Shown: positions 51,977 through 60,915, counted from the first letter of the stretch. The stretch is DNA of 64,000 nt from JBCBCP01 sp039817385 (GCA_039817385.1 JBCBVY010000007.1:62001-126000); one strand, 5' to 3'. Notes: generated from the letters alone by a model not told the origin. Numbers and translations: made by a program.

Positions 51977-53341
51977 ATGGACATCCAGCTTTACAACACC
52001 GCGACGCGCCGCAAGCAGGCGTTTGCGCCCATCGATCCGGGACATGTGCGGATGTATGTCTGTGGCCCGACGGTTTATGACCGCGCGCATATCGGCAACG
52101 CGCGCCCCGTGATCGTGTTCGACATGCTCTACCGGCTTTTGAAGCACGTCTATCCGCGTGTGACCTATGTGCGGAACTTCACGGATGTGGATGACAAGAT
52201 CAACGCCCGGGCCGCGGAGAGCGGGCGAGCCATCGGTGAGATCACGGCGGAGACGACGCAGTGGTTTCTGGACGACATGGCGGCTTTGGGCGCGTTGGAG
52301 CCAACCCATATGCCGCGCGCGACGCAGTACATCCCGCAGATGGTGGCGATGATCGAGGACCTGATCGAAAAGGGCCACGCCTATGCGGCTGAGGGCCATG
52401 TGCTGTTCCGGGTGCGGTCCTACGCGGCCTATGGCGCGCTGTCGGGCCGGTCGGTGGACGACATGATTGCCGGCGCGCGGGTCGAGGTTGCGCCTTACAA
52501 GGAAGACCCGATGGATTTTGTGCTCTGGAAGCCGTCCTCGGATGATTTGCCGGGGTGGGACGGGCCGGCTGTGGGGGGTAAAAGTATTGGCCGGGGGCGT
52601 CCGGGCTGGCACATCGAGTGCTCCGCGATGGCGGCTGATCTGCTGGGACCGGAGTTTGACATTCACGGTGGCGGCAACGACCTGACCTTTCCGCACCACG
52701 AAAACGAGATCGCGCAGAGCTGCTGCGCCGGGCATGGCTTCGCGCGCGTGTGGATGCACAATGAGATGCTGCAGGTCGAGGGCAAGAAGATGTCCAAGTC
52801 CTTGGGCAATTTCTTTACCGTGCGCGATTTGCTCGATCAGGGCGTGCCGGGCGAAGTGATCCGCTTTGTGTTCCTGAGCACCCATTACCGCAAGCCGATG
52901 GACTGGACCGCGGCCAAGGCGCTTGAGGCGGAAAAGGCGCTGCGCAAGTGGTACGGGCAGGTCGGTGATGCGCCGGAGGCCGAGCCGTGCGCGGTGATGC
53001 TGGCGGCGCTGGCGGACGACCTAAACACGCATGAAGCGCTGAACCGGCTGCACCATCTGTCCGCGGAGGATCAGGCGGGGCGTCTTGCGGCGTCTTTGCG
53101 GTTCCTGGGGCTGATGGGGGAAGCGGTGCCGGATTGGGCTGTGTCGTCCTTTGACTTCTCGGCGCTGGAAGCGCGGTTTGGCGCGGTCCGGGCCGCGGCG
53201 ATGGCGTCGAAGGATTTTTCGGCGCTCGATGCCTTGAAAGCGGAGCTTGCCGCGGCGGGGGTCGAAGTGCGGATGCGCAAGGATGGCGTGGACCTTGTCG
53301 CCGGGCCGAACTTCGATGCGGCGAAGTTGGAGGGTGTGTGA
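51977..53341 (+). CDS. cysS: Cysteine--tRNA ligase
   Basis: 454 residues. Charges tRNA-Cys. HIGH-like HIGN at 38-41, zinc Cys29 in YVCGPTVYD, GGGNDLTFPHHENE and KMSKS near 271-275 are all intact. GAGGA lies about 7 nt before the ATG at 51977. An open frame upstream to 51815 is not supported by the family N-terminus (MDIQLYNTATRRKQ). Confidence 0.96.
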   Translation: MDIQLYNTATRRKQAFAPIDPGHVRMYVCGPTVYDRAHIGNARPVIVFDMLYRLLKHVYPRVTYVRNFTDVDDKINARAAESGRAIGEITAETTQWFLDDMAALGALEPTHMPRATQYIPQMVAMIEDLIEKGHAYAAEGHVLFRVRSYAAYGALSGRSVDDMIAGARVEVAPYKEDPMDFVLWKPSSDDLPGWDGPAVGGKSIGRGRPGWHIECSAMAADLLGPEFDIHGGGNDLTFPHHENEIAQSCCAGHGFARVWMHNEMLQVEGKKMSKSLGNFFTVRDLLDQGVPGEVIRFVFLSTHYRKPMDWTAAKALEAEKALRKWYGQVGDAPEAEPCAVMLAALADDLNTHEALNRLHHLSAEDQAGRLAASLRFLGLMGEAVPDWAVSSFDFSALEARFGAVRAAAMASKDFSALDALKAELAAAGVEVRMRKDGVDLVAGPNFDAAKLEGV

Positions 53342-53372
53342 TGCTTGGCTGCCTGGCGGCAATGTCCGTCCA

Positions 53373-53409
53373 AGGACGTGACCGGCGCGGATGCGCCAAG
53401 CCACGTCCT
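53373..53409 (+). terminator. Hairpin after cysS
   Basis: AGGACGTG / CACGTCCT outer arms (8 bp) enclosing GGCGC / GCGCC. It is in the 273-bp gap before cimA. A further small palindrome CTGTCC-CCC-GGACAG lies at 53435-53449. No T-tract, so termination is uncertain; no riboswitch was recognised in the rest of the gap. Confidence 0.45.
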
Positions 53410-53614
53410 GCGCGCCGCGCGTTCGGGGCTGAAACTGTCCCCCGGACAGCTTCCAAGCCGCCCCTCACCCTCCCCCCCGGGAGGGCATTCGGCGATGTCC
53501 TGCGCAGAAAGAACGACATGAATGCTTTGGTGCACTGCGCCTCGAAACAGCGTCGTGAGCCCTCCCGAGGTCGGGCATGGCGCATGCGCACCTACCGTGG
53601 TGCGAGGTGTTGCA

Positions 53615-55228
53615 ATGACTAGAGAGCGCCTTTCTCTCTTCGACACAACCCTGCGCGACGGGCAGCAGACCCAAGGCGTGCAGTTTTCGACCGAGGAAAA
53701 GGTCACTATAGCAAAAGCGCTGGACGCTTTGGGCGTGGACTATATCGAAGGCGGCTGGCCCGGGGCGAACCCGACCGACAGCGCCTTTTTCGACGCCGCG
53801 CCGCACACCCGCGCCACGATGACCGCCTTTGGCATGACGGCGCGCGCCGGGATCAGCGCAGAAAATGACGATGTGCTCGCCGCCGTGACCAATGCGGGCA
53901 CGCAAGCCGTGTGCCTGGTGGGTAAGACCCATGACTACCACGTCACCCGCGCGCTTGGGATCGACCTCGCTGAGAACACGGCCAATATCGCCAAGACGTT
54001 CCAGCACCTCAACGCGCTGGGCCGGGAGGCGCTGTTCGATGCCGAACACTTCTTTGACGGGTTTAAGGCCAACCCGGGCTACGCGCTGGAAGCGCTGCAC
54101 GCCGCCTATGACGCAGGCGCGCGCTGGGTCGTGCTGTGTGACACCAATGGCGGCACTCTGCCGTCCGAGATTGGCGCGATCACCGCCGAGGTCATCGCCA
54201 GCGGCATCCGCGGGCACCGCCTCGGCATTCACACCCATAACGATCTGGAGGCGGCGGTGGCCGGATCGCTCGCCGCGATCGAGGCGGGTGCGCGGCAAGT
54301 GCAAGGCACGCTGAACGGGCTGGGAGAGCGCTGCGGCAACGCCAACCTCACGGCGCTGATCCCGATCCTTGCGCTGAAGCCCGCCTATGCCGAACGGTTC
54401 GAAACCGGCGTGAGCGTCGCGGCGCTCACGGGCCTTACCCGCACCTCGCGTCTGCTGGACGAGATCCTGAACCGGGTGCCGCACAAGCAGGCGGCGTTTG
54501 TCGGCGCGTCGGCCTTTGCCCACAAGGCGGGGCTGCACGCAAGCGCGATCCTGAAAGATCCCAGCACCTATGAGCACATTGACCCCGCCGCGGTCGGCAA
54601 TGCGCGCGTCATCCCGATGTCCAACCAGGCGGGCCAGTCCAACCTGCGCGAGCGGCTTACGGGCATGGGCCTGCGCGTGGAAAAGGGGGATCCGGCGCTC
54701 GCCCGCATTCTTGCGCGGATCAAGGCGCGCGAGGCGGAGGGGTATTCTTATGACGTCGCGCAAGCCTCCTTTGAGCTGATCGCCCGGGACGAGCTGGGGC
54801 TGCTGCCGGAGCTGTTCGAGGTCAAGCGCTACCGGGTCACGGTGGAGCGGCGCAAGAACAAGTATAACCGCATCGTCAGCCTGTCGGAGGCCGTGGTGGT
54901 CGTGAAAGTCGATGGGGAGAAAAAGCTGTCCGTGAGCGAATCGATGGACGGGGCGGGCAGCGATCGGGGGCCTGTGAACGCGCTGTCCAAAGCGCTGGCC
55001 AAGGATCTGGGCCGCTACTCGGCGCAGCTTGAGGATATGCGGCTCGTGGATTTCAAGGTGCGCATCACCCAAGGCGGGACGGAGGCGGTCACGCGGGTCA
55101 TTATCGACAGCGAGGACGGGCAAGGCCTGCGCTGGTCCACCGTGGGGGTTAGTCCCAACATCGTGGATGCGTCCTTTGAGGCGCTGCTGGATGCGATCCG
55201 GTGGAAGCTGATAAGGGACGGGGCGTAG
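53615..55228 (+). CDS. cimA: (R)-citramalate synthase
   Basis: 537 residues. Condenses pyruvate and acetyl-CoA in the threonine-independent isoleucine route; the nearest relatives are 2-isopropylmalate synthases. DTTLRDGQQTQG at 10-21 and the GIHTHNDLEAAVAGSLAAIE metal-site block, then the C-terminal regulatory domain (about 400-520, VTVERRKNKYNRIVSLSEAV). CimA and LeuA cannot be told apart with certainty by eye, but the DGQQTQG and EGGWPGANPTD blocks favour the CimA type. GAGG lies 9 nt before the ATG. Confidence 0.88.
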   Translation: MTRERLSLFDTTLRDGQQTQGVQFSTEEKVTIAKALDALGVDYIEGGWPGANPTDSAFFDAAPHTRATMTAFGMTARAGISAENDDVLAAVTNAGTQAVCLVGKTHDYHVTRALGIDLAENTANIAKTFQHLNALGREALFDAEHFFDGFKANPGYALEALHAAYDAGARWVVLCDTNGGTLPSEIGAITAEVIASGIRGHRLGIHTHNDLEAAVAGSLAAIEAGARQVQGTLNGLGERCGNANLTALIPILALKPAYAERFETGVSVAALTGLTRTSRLLDEILNRVPHKQAAFVGASAFAHKAGLHASAILKDPSTYEHIDPAAVGNARVIPMSNQAGQSNLRERLTGMGLRVEKGDPALARILARIKAREAEGYSYDVAQASFELIARDELGLLPELFEVKRYRVTVERRKNKYNRIVSLSEAVVVVKVDGEKKLSVSESMDGAGSDRGPVNALSKALAKDLGRYSAQLEDMRLVDFKVRITQGGTEAVTRVIIDSEDGQGLRWSTVGVSPNIVDASFEALLDAIRWKLIRDGA

Positions 55229-55255
55229 GTCACCTTAGCGCCTCACGATGTAACC

Positions 55256-55293
55256 TTGACGTTCCTATCTGGGCCTCTATGTTACCTATAGGT
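55256..55293 (+). promoter_or_regulatory. Promoter and palindromic operator of the membrane protein/XRE pair
   Basis: TTGACG (55256-55261), 16 bp, TATGTT (55278-55283), then the perfect 10-bp palindrome ACCTATAGGT (55284-55293) just after the -10. An AACCT half-site also occurs at 55252-55256. GGAGG (55299-55303) precedes the ATG at 55313. Layout suggests autorepression by the encoded XRE protein. Confidence 0.5.
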
Positions 55294-55312
55294 TGCACGG
55301 AGGATGTTTGGA

Positions 55313-55720
55313 ATGATACATGCGGATCGTATTGCCCTGCTGCGGCAGCTTTGCTTTGGCGCGACGGCGGTTGCTTGTTTGCTGTACGCGAAGCTTGCGC
55401 TCTGGCTGGATGTGCCGGACCCGATGATCTGGTGGATTCCGGGCGCGCTGGGGGCGATGTCGGCAGCGGTCATGCTGCTGGCCGGGGCGCTGGCGGGCGA
55501 CGCGCAGGCGCGCATGGCCTATGATGCGCTTTACGCCTCGATCCAAATGTGCGCCGGGAACTTCGCTTTCTGGGCCGGGATCGCCTTGGCGATTGCGGCA
55601 AGCGTGGGTGCGGCGCAGGACCTGTTCCTGCCAGAGGTGGGGCTTGCCACAGTTGGGACGGGCATGGCGGGCGTCTACCTGGGGCTGATCGCGGTGATGG
55701 AACGGCGGGCGGGTGGATGA
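55313..55720 (+). CDS. Four-helix membrane protein
   Basis: 135 residues with four transmembrane helices (FGATAVACLLYAKLALWL, WWIPGALGAMSAAVMLLAGA, FAFWAGIALAIAASVGAA, GTGMAGVYLGLIAVM). I do not recognise the family. GGAGG is directly before an ATG at 55304 and 9 nt before the ATG at 55313, so the latter is chosen. The stop overlaps the regulator's start (ATGA), a layout common for membrane-protein/XRE two-gene modules. Confidence 0.75.
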   Translation: MIHADRIALLRQLCFGATAVACLLYAKLALWLDVPDPMIWWIPGALGAMSAAVMLLAGALAGDAQARMAYDALYASIQMCAGNFAFWAGIALAIAASVGAAQDLFLPEVGLATVGTGMAGVYLGLIAVMERRAGG

Positions 55721-55929
55721 GCGCGGCGCCGCTGCACAACCGCCTCAAGGTCTTGCGCGCGGAACGGGGGATGACCCAGGCCGATTTGGCCGAAGCCGCA
55801 GGTGTGTCGCGCAAGACGATCAACACGATCGAGAACCGGGTCTTTGTCCCGTCCACCGTTCTGGCGCTGACACTGGCCCGGGTGCTGGGCTGCGCGGTTG
55901 AAGAAATATTTTCCCTAGCGGACGAATAA
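55717..55929 (+). CDS. XRE-family transcriptional regulator
   Basis: 70 residues, almost only a helix-turn-helix: NRLKVLRAERGMTQADLAEA, AGVSRKTINTIENRVFVPST, LALTLARVLGCAVEEIFSL. Matches the short YozG/Cro-C1-type regulators. ATG overlaps the membrane protein stop by 4 nt. Likely target is the palindrome ACCTATAGGT upstream of its own operon. Confidence 0.88.
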   Translation: MSAAPLHNRLKVLRAERGMTQADLAEAAGVSRKTINTIENRVFVPSTVLALTLARVLGCAVEEIFSLADE

Positions 55930-55978
55930 GGCGCCCTCTTCGCAGGACATGCCGGGCGCGCTGGGCTATTTCCCGGCC

Positions 55979-56704
55979 ATGCAAATGGACTTTGATGACA
56001 ACGTGATGGCCTGCGCGCGGCTGGTCGAGCAAGGCGACCCGCTGCGCTTTGCCAGTGCGATGGCGGCACCTGTCGCGCTTCGCGCGCGGTTTTTCGTGCT
56101 TTATGCGTTTAATGTGGAGGTGAGCCGCGCGCCGTGGGTCACGCAGGAGCCGATGATCGCGGAGATGCGCCTGCAATGGTGGCGCGATGCGCTGGAGGAG
56201 ATCCGCACGGGCGGGCCCGTGCGGCGGCACGAGGTTGTGACGCCTCTGGCGCAGGCGGTGACGGGCGAAGAGGCGGGCACGCTGGACACGCTGGTCGCCG
56301 CGCGGCGCTGGGATATCTACCGCGATCCGTTTGAGGATCAGGACCATCTGGCGCGCTATCTGGAGCAAACGGCGGCGGCGCTGATGGTCGTGGCAGGGCG
56401 CGATGACGCCTTGCGCGGGACAGGCTTTGGCGGCGGCGTGGCGGCGTGGCTGCACGCGATCCCGGCGCTGGAGGCGGCGGGGCGGGTGCCGCTGGTGGAT
56501 GGGACACCGGACGGGGTCCGGGCGCTCGCGCAAAAGGGCCTTAAGGCGCTGGGGCGCGGGGGGCCTGCTGCCTTGCCTGCGGCGGGGGCGCGTGCGGTCT
56601 TGAAGGCGGCCATGCGTGACCCGCGCCGCGTGGCAGAGAGGCAGCTGCCGCCGCTTGATGCGCCGCTCGCGCGGGTCCGGGCGCGGCTTTTGGGGCGGGT
56701 GTAG
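55979..56704 (+). CDS. Squalene/phytoene synthase-like protein (NDUFAF6-like)
   Basis: 241 residues from the chosen ATG. RARFFVLYAFNVEVSRAPWV, IAEMRLQWWRDALEEIR and DPFEDQDHLARYLEQTAAAL match the squalene/phytoene synthase fold of the NDUFAF6 type found in alphaproteobacteria and mitochondria (complex I assembly). The first DxxxD motif of true synthases is not clear, so catalysis is doubtful. Two upstream ATGs (55949, 55979) are possible. Convergent with the MFS gene. Confidence 0.75.
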   Translation: MQMDFDDNVMACARLVEQGDPLRFASAMAAPVALRARFFVLYAFNVEVSRAPWVTQEPMIAEMRLQWWRDALEEIRTGGPVRRHEVVTPLAQAVTGEEAGTLDTLVAARRWDIYRDPFEDQDHLARYLEQTAAALMVVAGRDDALRGTGFGGGVAAWLHAIPALEAAGRVPLVDGTPDGVRALAQKGLKALGRGGPAALPAAGARAVLKAAMRDPRRVAERQLPPLDAPLARVRARLLGRV

Positions 56705-56730
56705 GCCATCCTTCAAGGAATGTGTTGGAT

Positions 56731-56773
56731 CGATCCTTCAAGGATCGAGGGCTCGCCGTTTTTGAAAAACGGC
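56731..56773. terminator. Double hairpin between convergent genes
   Basis: CGATCCT-TCA-AGGATCG (56731-56747) and GCCGTTTTT-G-AAAAACGGC (56755-56773) fill most of the gap between the stops at 56704 and 56775. A partial CCATCCTTCAAGGAATG precedes them. Likely bidirectional terminator. Confidence 0.7.
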
Positions 56774-56774
56774 C

Positions 56775-58004
56775 CTACTCGGCGGCTTGCGGCGTGCGCG
56801 GCTTCATCACCAGCCAGATCAGCGCGCCGCCTGCTAGCGTGAGGAAGGGAATCATTGCGATGTTCACCGCGGCCCAACCTGCCTCCGCCGTGCCGCCCGC
56901 GCAGTTCATCAGCCCGCCCGAGGCGAGCGAGGCCACCGTGACCGAGCCGAACACGATCAGATCGTTCAGGCCCTGGATCGGTCCGCGCTCGGCCTCCGTG
57001 TGGCTTTGAGTCAGCATTGTTGTGGCGCCGATAAAGCCAAAGTTCCAGCCAAGCCCCAGCAGAATCAGCGCGGCAAAGAAGTGGGTTAGTGTCACCCCCG
57101 ACAGCGCAACCACCCCCGCCGCAGCAAGGATCGCAAGGCCAAGGCCCATGATCCGCTCCACCCCGAAGCGGGCGATCAGGTGGCCGGTAAAGAAGCTGGG
57201 CGCAAACATCGCCAGCACGTGGCCGGTGACCACGTTCGATGCGTCCGGCACCGAAAAGCCGCAGCCGACGACCGCAAGCGGCGTGGATGTCATCACCAGG
57301 TTCATCAGCGCATAGGACACCGCGCCGCAGATCACCGCGACGGCAATGCGCGGATCGCGCAGCATCTCCCGGCGGGTCCGGGCCTGCGCCCCGGTCGAGG
57401 CCCCTTGCGCAGGGCGCGGGATATCGAGGAACAGGAACAGCAGCATGCCCCCCACGTTCAGCGCCATTGCCACAAGGTAGATGTCAAAAAACCGCATCGC
57501 GCTGGCGTCCGGATTGTTCGCCGTCATCGCGCCGACGATCTGCGGGCCGATAAAGGCGGAGATCAGACCGCCCGCCATCACGTAGCTGATCGCCTTGGGT
57601 TTGAACGCGTCCGATGCGGTATCGGTCGCGGCAAAGCGGAAGAACCCTTGCGAGGACATGTAAATGCCGGTCAGATAGCTGCCCAGCAGGAAGACCCAGA
57701 AACTGTCGATGGTCAGCGCATAGGCCGACACCGCGGATCCGATCAGCCCGCCCGCCGCGCCGATGTAGAACCCCGTGCGCCGCCCAAAGCGCTGCATCGC
57801 GCTCGACAGCCACGGCGCGGTGGTCATCGAGCCAAAGACGATGAGCGAGATTGGCAGCGTTGCAAGGCAGGCAAAGGGTGACAGCTGCTGACCCGCCAGC
57901 CCGCCGATCACGAAGATCATGGTGATCTGGCTGCCCAGGAACGCTTGCGCGGCGACCAATACGGCCACGTTTCGTTTGGCTTTGCTGTCGTCGATTATGC
58001 TCAT
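56775..58004 (-). CDS. Major facilitator superfamily transporter
   Basis: 409 residues, about twelve transmembrane helices with a cytoplasmic loop after the sixth (DIPRPAQGASTGAQARTRRE). RFGRRTGFYIGAAGGLIGSA is the loop 2-3 region. Typical of the MFS_1 drug/solute transporters; substrate unknown. Starts at 58004 (MSIIDDSKAKRNVAVLVAAQ). Convergent with the squalene synthase-like gene. Confidence 0.86.
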   Translation of the reverse strand: MSIIDDSKAKRNVAVLVAAQAFLGSQITMIFVIGGLAGQQLSPFACLATLPISLIVFGSMTTAPWLSSAMQRFGRRTGFYIGAAGGLIGSAVSAYALTIDSFWVFLLGSYLTGIYMSSQGFFRFAATDTASDAFKPKAISYVMAGGLISAFIGPQIVGAMTANNPDASAMRFFDIYLVAMALNVGGMLLFLFLDIPRPAQGASTGAQARTRREMLRDPRIAVAVICGAVSYALMNLVMTSTPLAVVGCGFSVPDASNVVTGHVLAMFAPSFFTGHLIARFGVERIMGLGLAILAAAGVVALSGVTLTHFFAALILLGLGWNFGFIGATTMLTQSHTEAERGPIQGLNDLIVFGSVTVASLASGGLMNCAGGTAEAGWAAVNIAMIPFLTLAGGALIWLVMKPRTPQAAE

Positions 58005-58079
58005 GCGCCTTGCCTACGCGCGGACGGGCAGGGCGGCAAGTGGCTTGCATGGGCGCGCCCTGCGGGGCATCACCGCAGT

Positions 58080-58775
58080 GTGAGTGATGCGCGCGAGATA
58101 TTGGTGCTGGCCGGCCGCCGCGATGCGGTGGCGCTGGGGGATGCGCTTGGCGCGTCCGTGCTGCGCTTGCGGACCGATTTGCCGGTGCCGGGGCGCGATG
58201 TGCCGGGACCCTTTGACGCTGCGCTTGCCCGCGGCTGGAGCGGGGTGATCTGCGCCGCGCACCGGTTTGATCAGGCAAGCGGCGCGCGGGTGGCGGCGCT
58301 CTACCCCGATCTGCCGTTGGTTCATGTGCTTGGCACGATGTGGGGGCCCGATACCGAAGCCTATGACACCTGGACCCAGGTTTTCAGCGTCGAGGAAGCG
58401 GTGCAAAAGATGCCCGCGCGGCTTCGGGTCTTTGCAGCGACCGGGCGTGAAAGCGAGGCGGCGCTTGCCGCGCATGGCGGGCCGGTCTTTCTGCGCCAGA
58501 ATCACCTGCACAACGAGGCGCCGCTTGCGCCGAATATCCGTTTCGACTTTGCAACGGGTGCTTATGACGAACAAAGCGAGGCGGAGCTGTTTCACAAGCT
58601 GGGCATTCAGGCCCTGCTCGCGCGCAATATCGGTGGCACGCGGGGCTATGGCAAAGTGCAGGCCGCGCGCCGGATGAGCCTGCCGATCTACATGCTGGAG
58701 CCGCGGTTTCCGGTGGGCGAGATTGTACCGGGCCTTGCAGGGGCGCGGGACTGGGCGCTGCGCCTGTGCGGCTGA
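58080..58775 (+). CDS. CobK-like precorrin-6A reductase family protein
   Basis: 231 residues from a proposed GTG at 58080 (VSDAREILVLAGRRDAVALG). EILVLAGRRDAVALGDAL, DTWTQVFSVEEAVQKMPARL and ARNIGGTRGYGKVQAARRMS follow the CobK/CbiJ pattern of precorrin-6A reductase, in which NSGG and the AARxLGLPVxM block are typical. Sequence is divergent and no other cobalamin gene is near, so it may have another substrate. The start is uncertain (an earlier frame reaches 57945). Confidence 0.55.
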   Translation: MSDAREILVLAGRRDAVALGDALGASVLRLRTDLPVPGRDVPGPFDAALARGWSGVICAAHRFDQASGARVAALYPDLPLVHVLGTMWGPDTEAYDTWTQVFSVEEAVQKMPARLRVFAATGRESEAALAAHGGPVFLRQNHLHNEAPLAPNIRFDFATGAYDEQSEAELFHKLGIQALLARNIGGTRGYGKVQAARRMSLPIYMLEPRFPVGEIVPGLAGARDWALRLCG

Positions 58776-59389
58776 TCGAGCAAGACGCAGACGTGGCGGA
58801 GGGCGCGGCGTGGCTGGCGGCCGCCGATCGGCGCTGGGCCGCGGCGCTGGCGGAGACGGGTCCGCTGCCTCTGCGGCGCACCGAGGATGGCTTTGCCGCG
58901 CTGCTGTCAAAGATCGTGAGCCAGCAGGTGTCGGTTGCCAGTGCGCGCGCGATCTGGGGCCGGATGGAGGGGGCGGGGCTGGTGACCGAAGCCGCCGTGC
59001 TGGGGGCGGGCGAGGACGGCTTGCGCGCCGCGGGCCTCAGCCGTCAAAAGATCGCTTACGCGCAGGCGCTGGCAGAGGCGGGGATCGACTACACCGCGTT
59101 GCGGGGTGCGCCGGATGCGGAGGTCGTCAAAACGCTCACGGCGGTGAAGGGCATCGGCGTCTGGACGGCGGAAATCTACGGTATGTTCGCCCTTGGCCGC
59201 GTGGATATGTTTGCGCCTGGGGATCTGGCCTTGCAGGTCGCGGCGCAGCACCTTCTGCAGCTGAACGATCGGCCCACGGAAAAAGCGCTGCGCCAGCTGG
59301 CCGAGGCCTGGTCACCCTGGCGGTCGGTTGCGGCGCGGGGCCTCTTTGCCTACTACCGGGTGGTGAAGGGCCGGGAAGGGATCACATGA
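58766..59389 (+). CDS. DNA-3-methyladenine glycosylase 2 family protein (AlkA-like)
   Basis: 207 residues. HhH-GPD base-excision glycosylase: helix-hairpin-helix LTAVKGIGVWTAEIYGMFAL near 130 and the catalytic Asp in DMFAPGDLALQ. SKIVSQQVSVASARAIWGRM is the family's conserved N-terminal block. Removes alkylated purines. GTG start overlaps the upstream gene by 10 nt; its stop overlaps the next ATG (ATGA at 59386-59389). Confidence 0.88.
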   Translation: MRLIEQDADVAEGAAWLAAADRRWAAALAETGPLPLRRTEDGFAALLSKIVSQQVSVASARAIWGRMEGAGLVTEAAVLGAGEDGLRAAGLSRQKIAYAQALAEAGIDYTALRGAPDAEVVKTLTAVKGIGVWTAEIYGMFALGRVDMFAPGDLALQVAAQHLLQLNDRPTEKALRQLAEAWSPWRSVAARGLFAYYRVVKGREGIT

Positions 59390-60051
59390 CACGGGTTTTG
59401 AAAGCAGAGCGGCGCGCGCCGGTATCGGGGGACGTGCGTTCGGTCGTGGTGTTCCTGCACGGCTATGGCGCCAACGGGGCGGATTTGCTGGGCCTTGCGG
59501 ACCCGCTGGGCGAGCATCTGCCGGACACGCTGTTTGTCGCGCCCGATGCGCCGGAGACCATTCCGGGGATGCCCTTTGGGTTCCAGTGGTTTCCGATCCC
59601 GTGGATCGACGGCTCCTCCGAGGACGAGGCGGAACGGGGCATGAACGCCGCCGTGGACGATCTGAACGCCTTTCTCGATGCGCTGATGGTGGATGAGGAT
59701 GTGCTGCCGGAGCAGGTGGTGCTGTTTGGCTTTTCCCAAGGCACGATGATGGCGCTGCATGTGGCCCCGCGGCGCGAAGACCCGGTGGCGGGCATTGTCG
59801 CCTTTTCGGGGCGCCTCTTGCGGCCTGAACTGCTCGGGGATGAGGTTGTCTCGCGCCCGCCGGTCCTGCTGGTGCACGGGGATGCGGATGATGTCGTGCC
59901 GCCACAATCGCTGCCTGCCGCAGCAGAAGCGCTTCAGGAGGCGGGCTGGCAGGATGTCTACGCTCACGTGATGAAGGGCACCGCGCACGGAATCGCGCCG
60001 GACGGTTTGTCTGTTGCGTTGGCATTCATGCGCGACAAACTTTCCTTGTGA
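59386..60051 (+). CDS. Carboxylesterase/phospholipase, alpha/beta-hydrolase fold
   Basis: 221 residues. VVVFLHGYGANGADLLGLAD is the oxyanion strand region, GFSQGTMMAL the nucleophile elbow (Ser near 122), VHGDADDVVPP the Asp, and GTAHGIAPDG the His. Matches the carboxylesterase/phospholipase Abhydrolase_2 family. Substrate unknown. Translationally coupled to the AlkA-like gene by ATGA. A TAGCGC/GCGCTA hairpin (60067-60082) follows the stop. Confidence 0.88.
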   Translation: MTRVLKAERRAPVSGDVRSVVVFLHGYGANGADLLGLADPLGEHLPDTLFVAPDAPETIPGMPFGFQWFPIPWIDGSSEDEAERGMNAAVDDLNAFLDALMVDEDVLPEQVVLFGFSQGTMMALHVAPRREDPVAGIVAFSGRLLRPELLGDEVVSRPPVLLVHGDADDVVPPQSLPAAAEALQEAGWQDVYAHVMKGTAHGIAPDGLSVALAFMRDKLSL

Positions 60052-60066
60052 CAAAAATTTGACATA

Positions 60067-60082
60067 TAGCGCTTGCGCGCTA
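60067..60082. terminator. Short hairpin after esterase gene
   Basis: TAGCGC-TTGC-GCGCTA, 6-bp perfect arms, in the 79-bp gap before the next gene. No T-tract; could also lie in a promoter region. Confidence 0.35.
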
Positions 60083-60130
60083 AGGCCCCGGTGTTGCAGC
60101 CTTGATCAGGGAACTTTTCAAGGGGTACGG

Positions 60131-60730
60131 ATGATGCGCTGGGCGGCTTGCCTGGCCGCCGGTATCGTGTGCGCGGCGGCCACCTTCGGAACGGAACTCA
60201 GGGCGGATTTGGGCGGATTTGAACGCCCCGAGGTCCGCAGTACCGCCTCTGGCAGCTTTGTGCTGCGGGCGGCGGGGATGCCGCGGTCTTTTACCATTCA
60301 GCTGATGGCCGCGGATGCAGAGCACAAGGCAATCGACACGGACGCAAAGGTCGCCAGCCTGACTGAGGCGGATGTCTGGGTGATCGGGCTGGAGGATTGG
60401 GCGGCGACCGACTGGCTTCGCGCCAGCCCGCTGCATGTGCTCTTTGCAGAGCAGCTGCACCGCACCGCGCCGGACCGGCCCTACCGCATGTTCAGCTGGC
60501 GGCTTCGGAATGGGCGGCAGGTTGACCTTTATTTTGTGCATCTGGGCCATGCGGGCGGGGCGGCGGAAGCCTGTGTGGCCAGTACGATCTACGCGATGTC
60601 CCGCGCCGGCATCGCCGCGCGCCGGAGCGCCGGGACGGACCGTTGGGCCAATTTGCGTGCCCAGCCCGTAACCCGCGTGCGCAGCGCAAAGGGTGCGTTC
60701 TGCGGCACGGCGGCTGCGGGCACCGACTGA
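60131..60730 (+). CDS. Exported protein of unknown function
   Basis: 199 residues. Signal peptide (MMRWAACLAAGIVCAAATFG), then a globular part with FTIQLMAADAEHKAIDTDAK, VWVIGLEDWAATDWLRASPL and two Cys near the end (AACVAST-type EACVAS and GAFCGTA). No family recognised. Two adjacent ATGs (60131, 60134). Periplasmic by prediction. Confidence 0.65.
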   Translation: MMRWAACLAAGIVCAAATFGTELRADLGGFERPEVRSTASGSFVLRAAGMPRSFTIQLMAADAEHKAIDTDAKVASLTEADVWVIGLEDWAATDWLRASPLHVLFAEQLHRTAPDRPYRMFSWRLRNGRQVDLYFVHLGHAGGAAEACVASTIYAMSRAGIAARRSAGTDRWANLRAQPVTRVRSAKGAFCGTAAAGTD

Positions 60731-60753
60731 GCCGGAGCACATACCAGAAGCGT

Positions 60754-60763
60754 CACATATGTG
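60754..60763. promoter_or_regulatory. 10-bp palindrome upstream of HNH gene
   Basis: CACATATGTG within a larger near-dyad GTCACATATGTGTTAC, in the 185-bp gap before the HNH gene. Possible regulator site; the rest of the gap shows nothing clear. Confidence 0.3.
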
Positions 60764-60915
60764 TTACGCGTACCGCCTAATCCTGACCGCGACATCTGGT
60801 GGCAAGTCTGGGGGTTGCCCGGGACCGGACACGAGATATAGTCAACGCATAAGGCCGGGGCGGGATCCCCGCTCTGCGCCGCAAGGCAGACAGGGCGAGG
60901 ACGGAGTCACAGCTC

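Noticed and set aside
53342..53614. Leucine/isoleucine leader peptide or riboswitch before cimA
   Set aside because: No Leu/Ile/Val-rich short ORF and no recognised riboswitch core; only hairpins were found.
53465..55123. 552-codon open frame on the minus strand across cimA
   Set aside because: Antisense of a conserved gene, no domain motifs, and no ribosome site.
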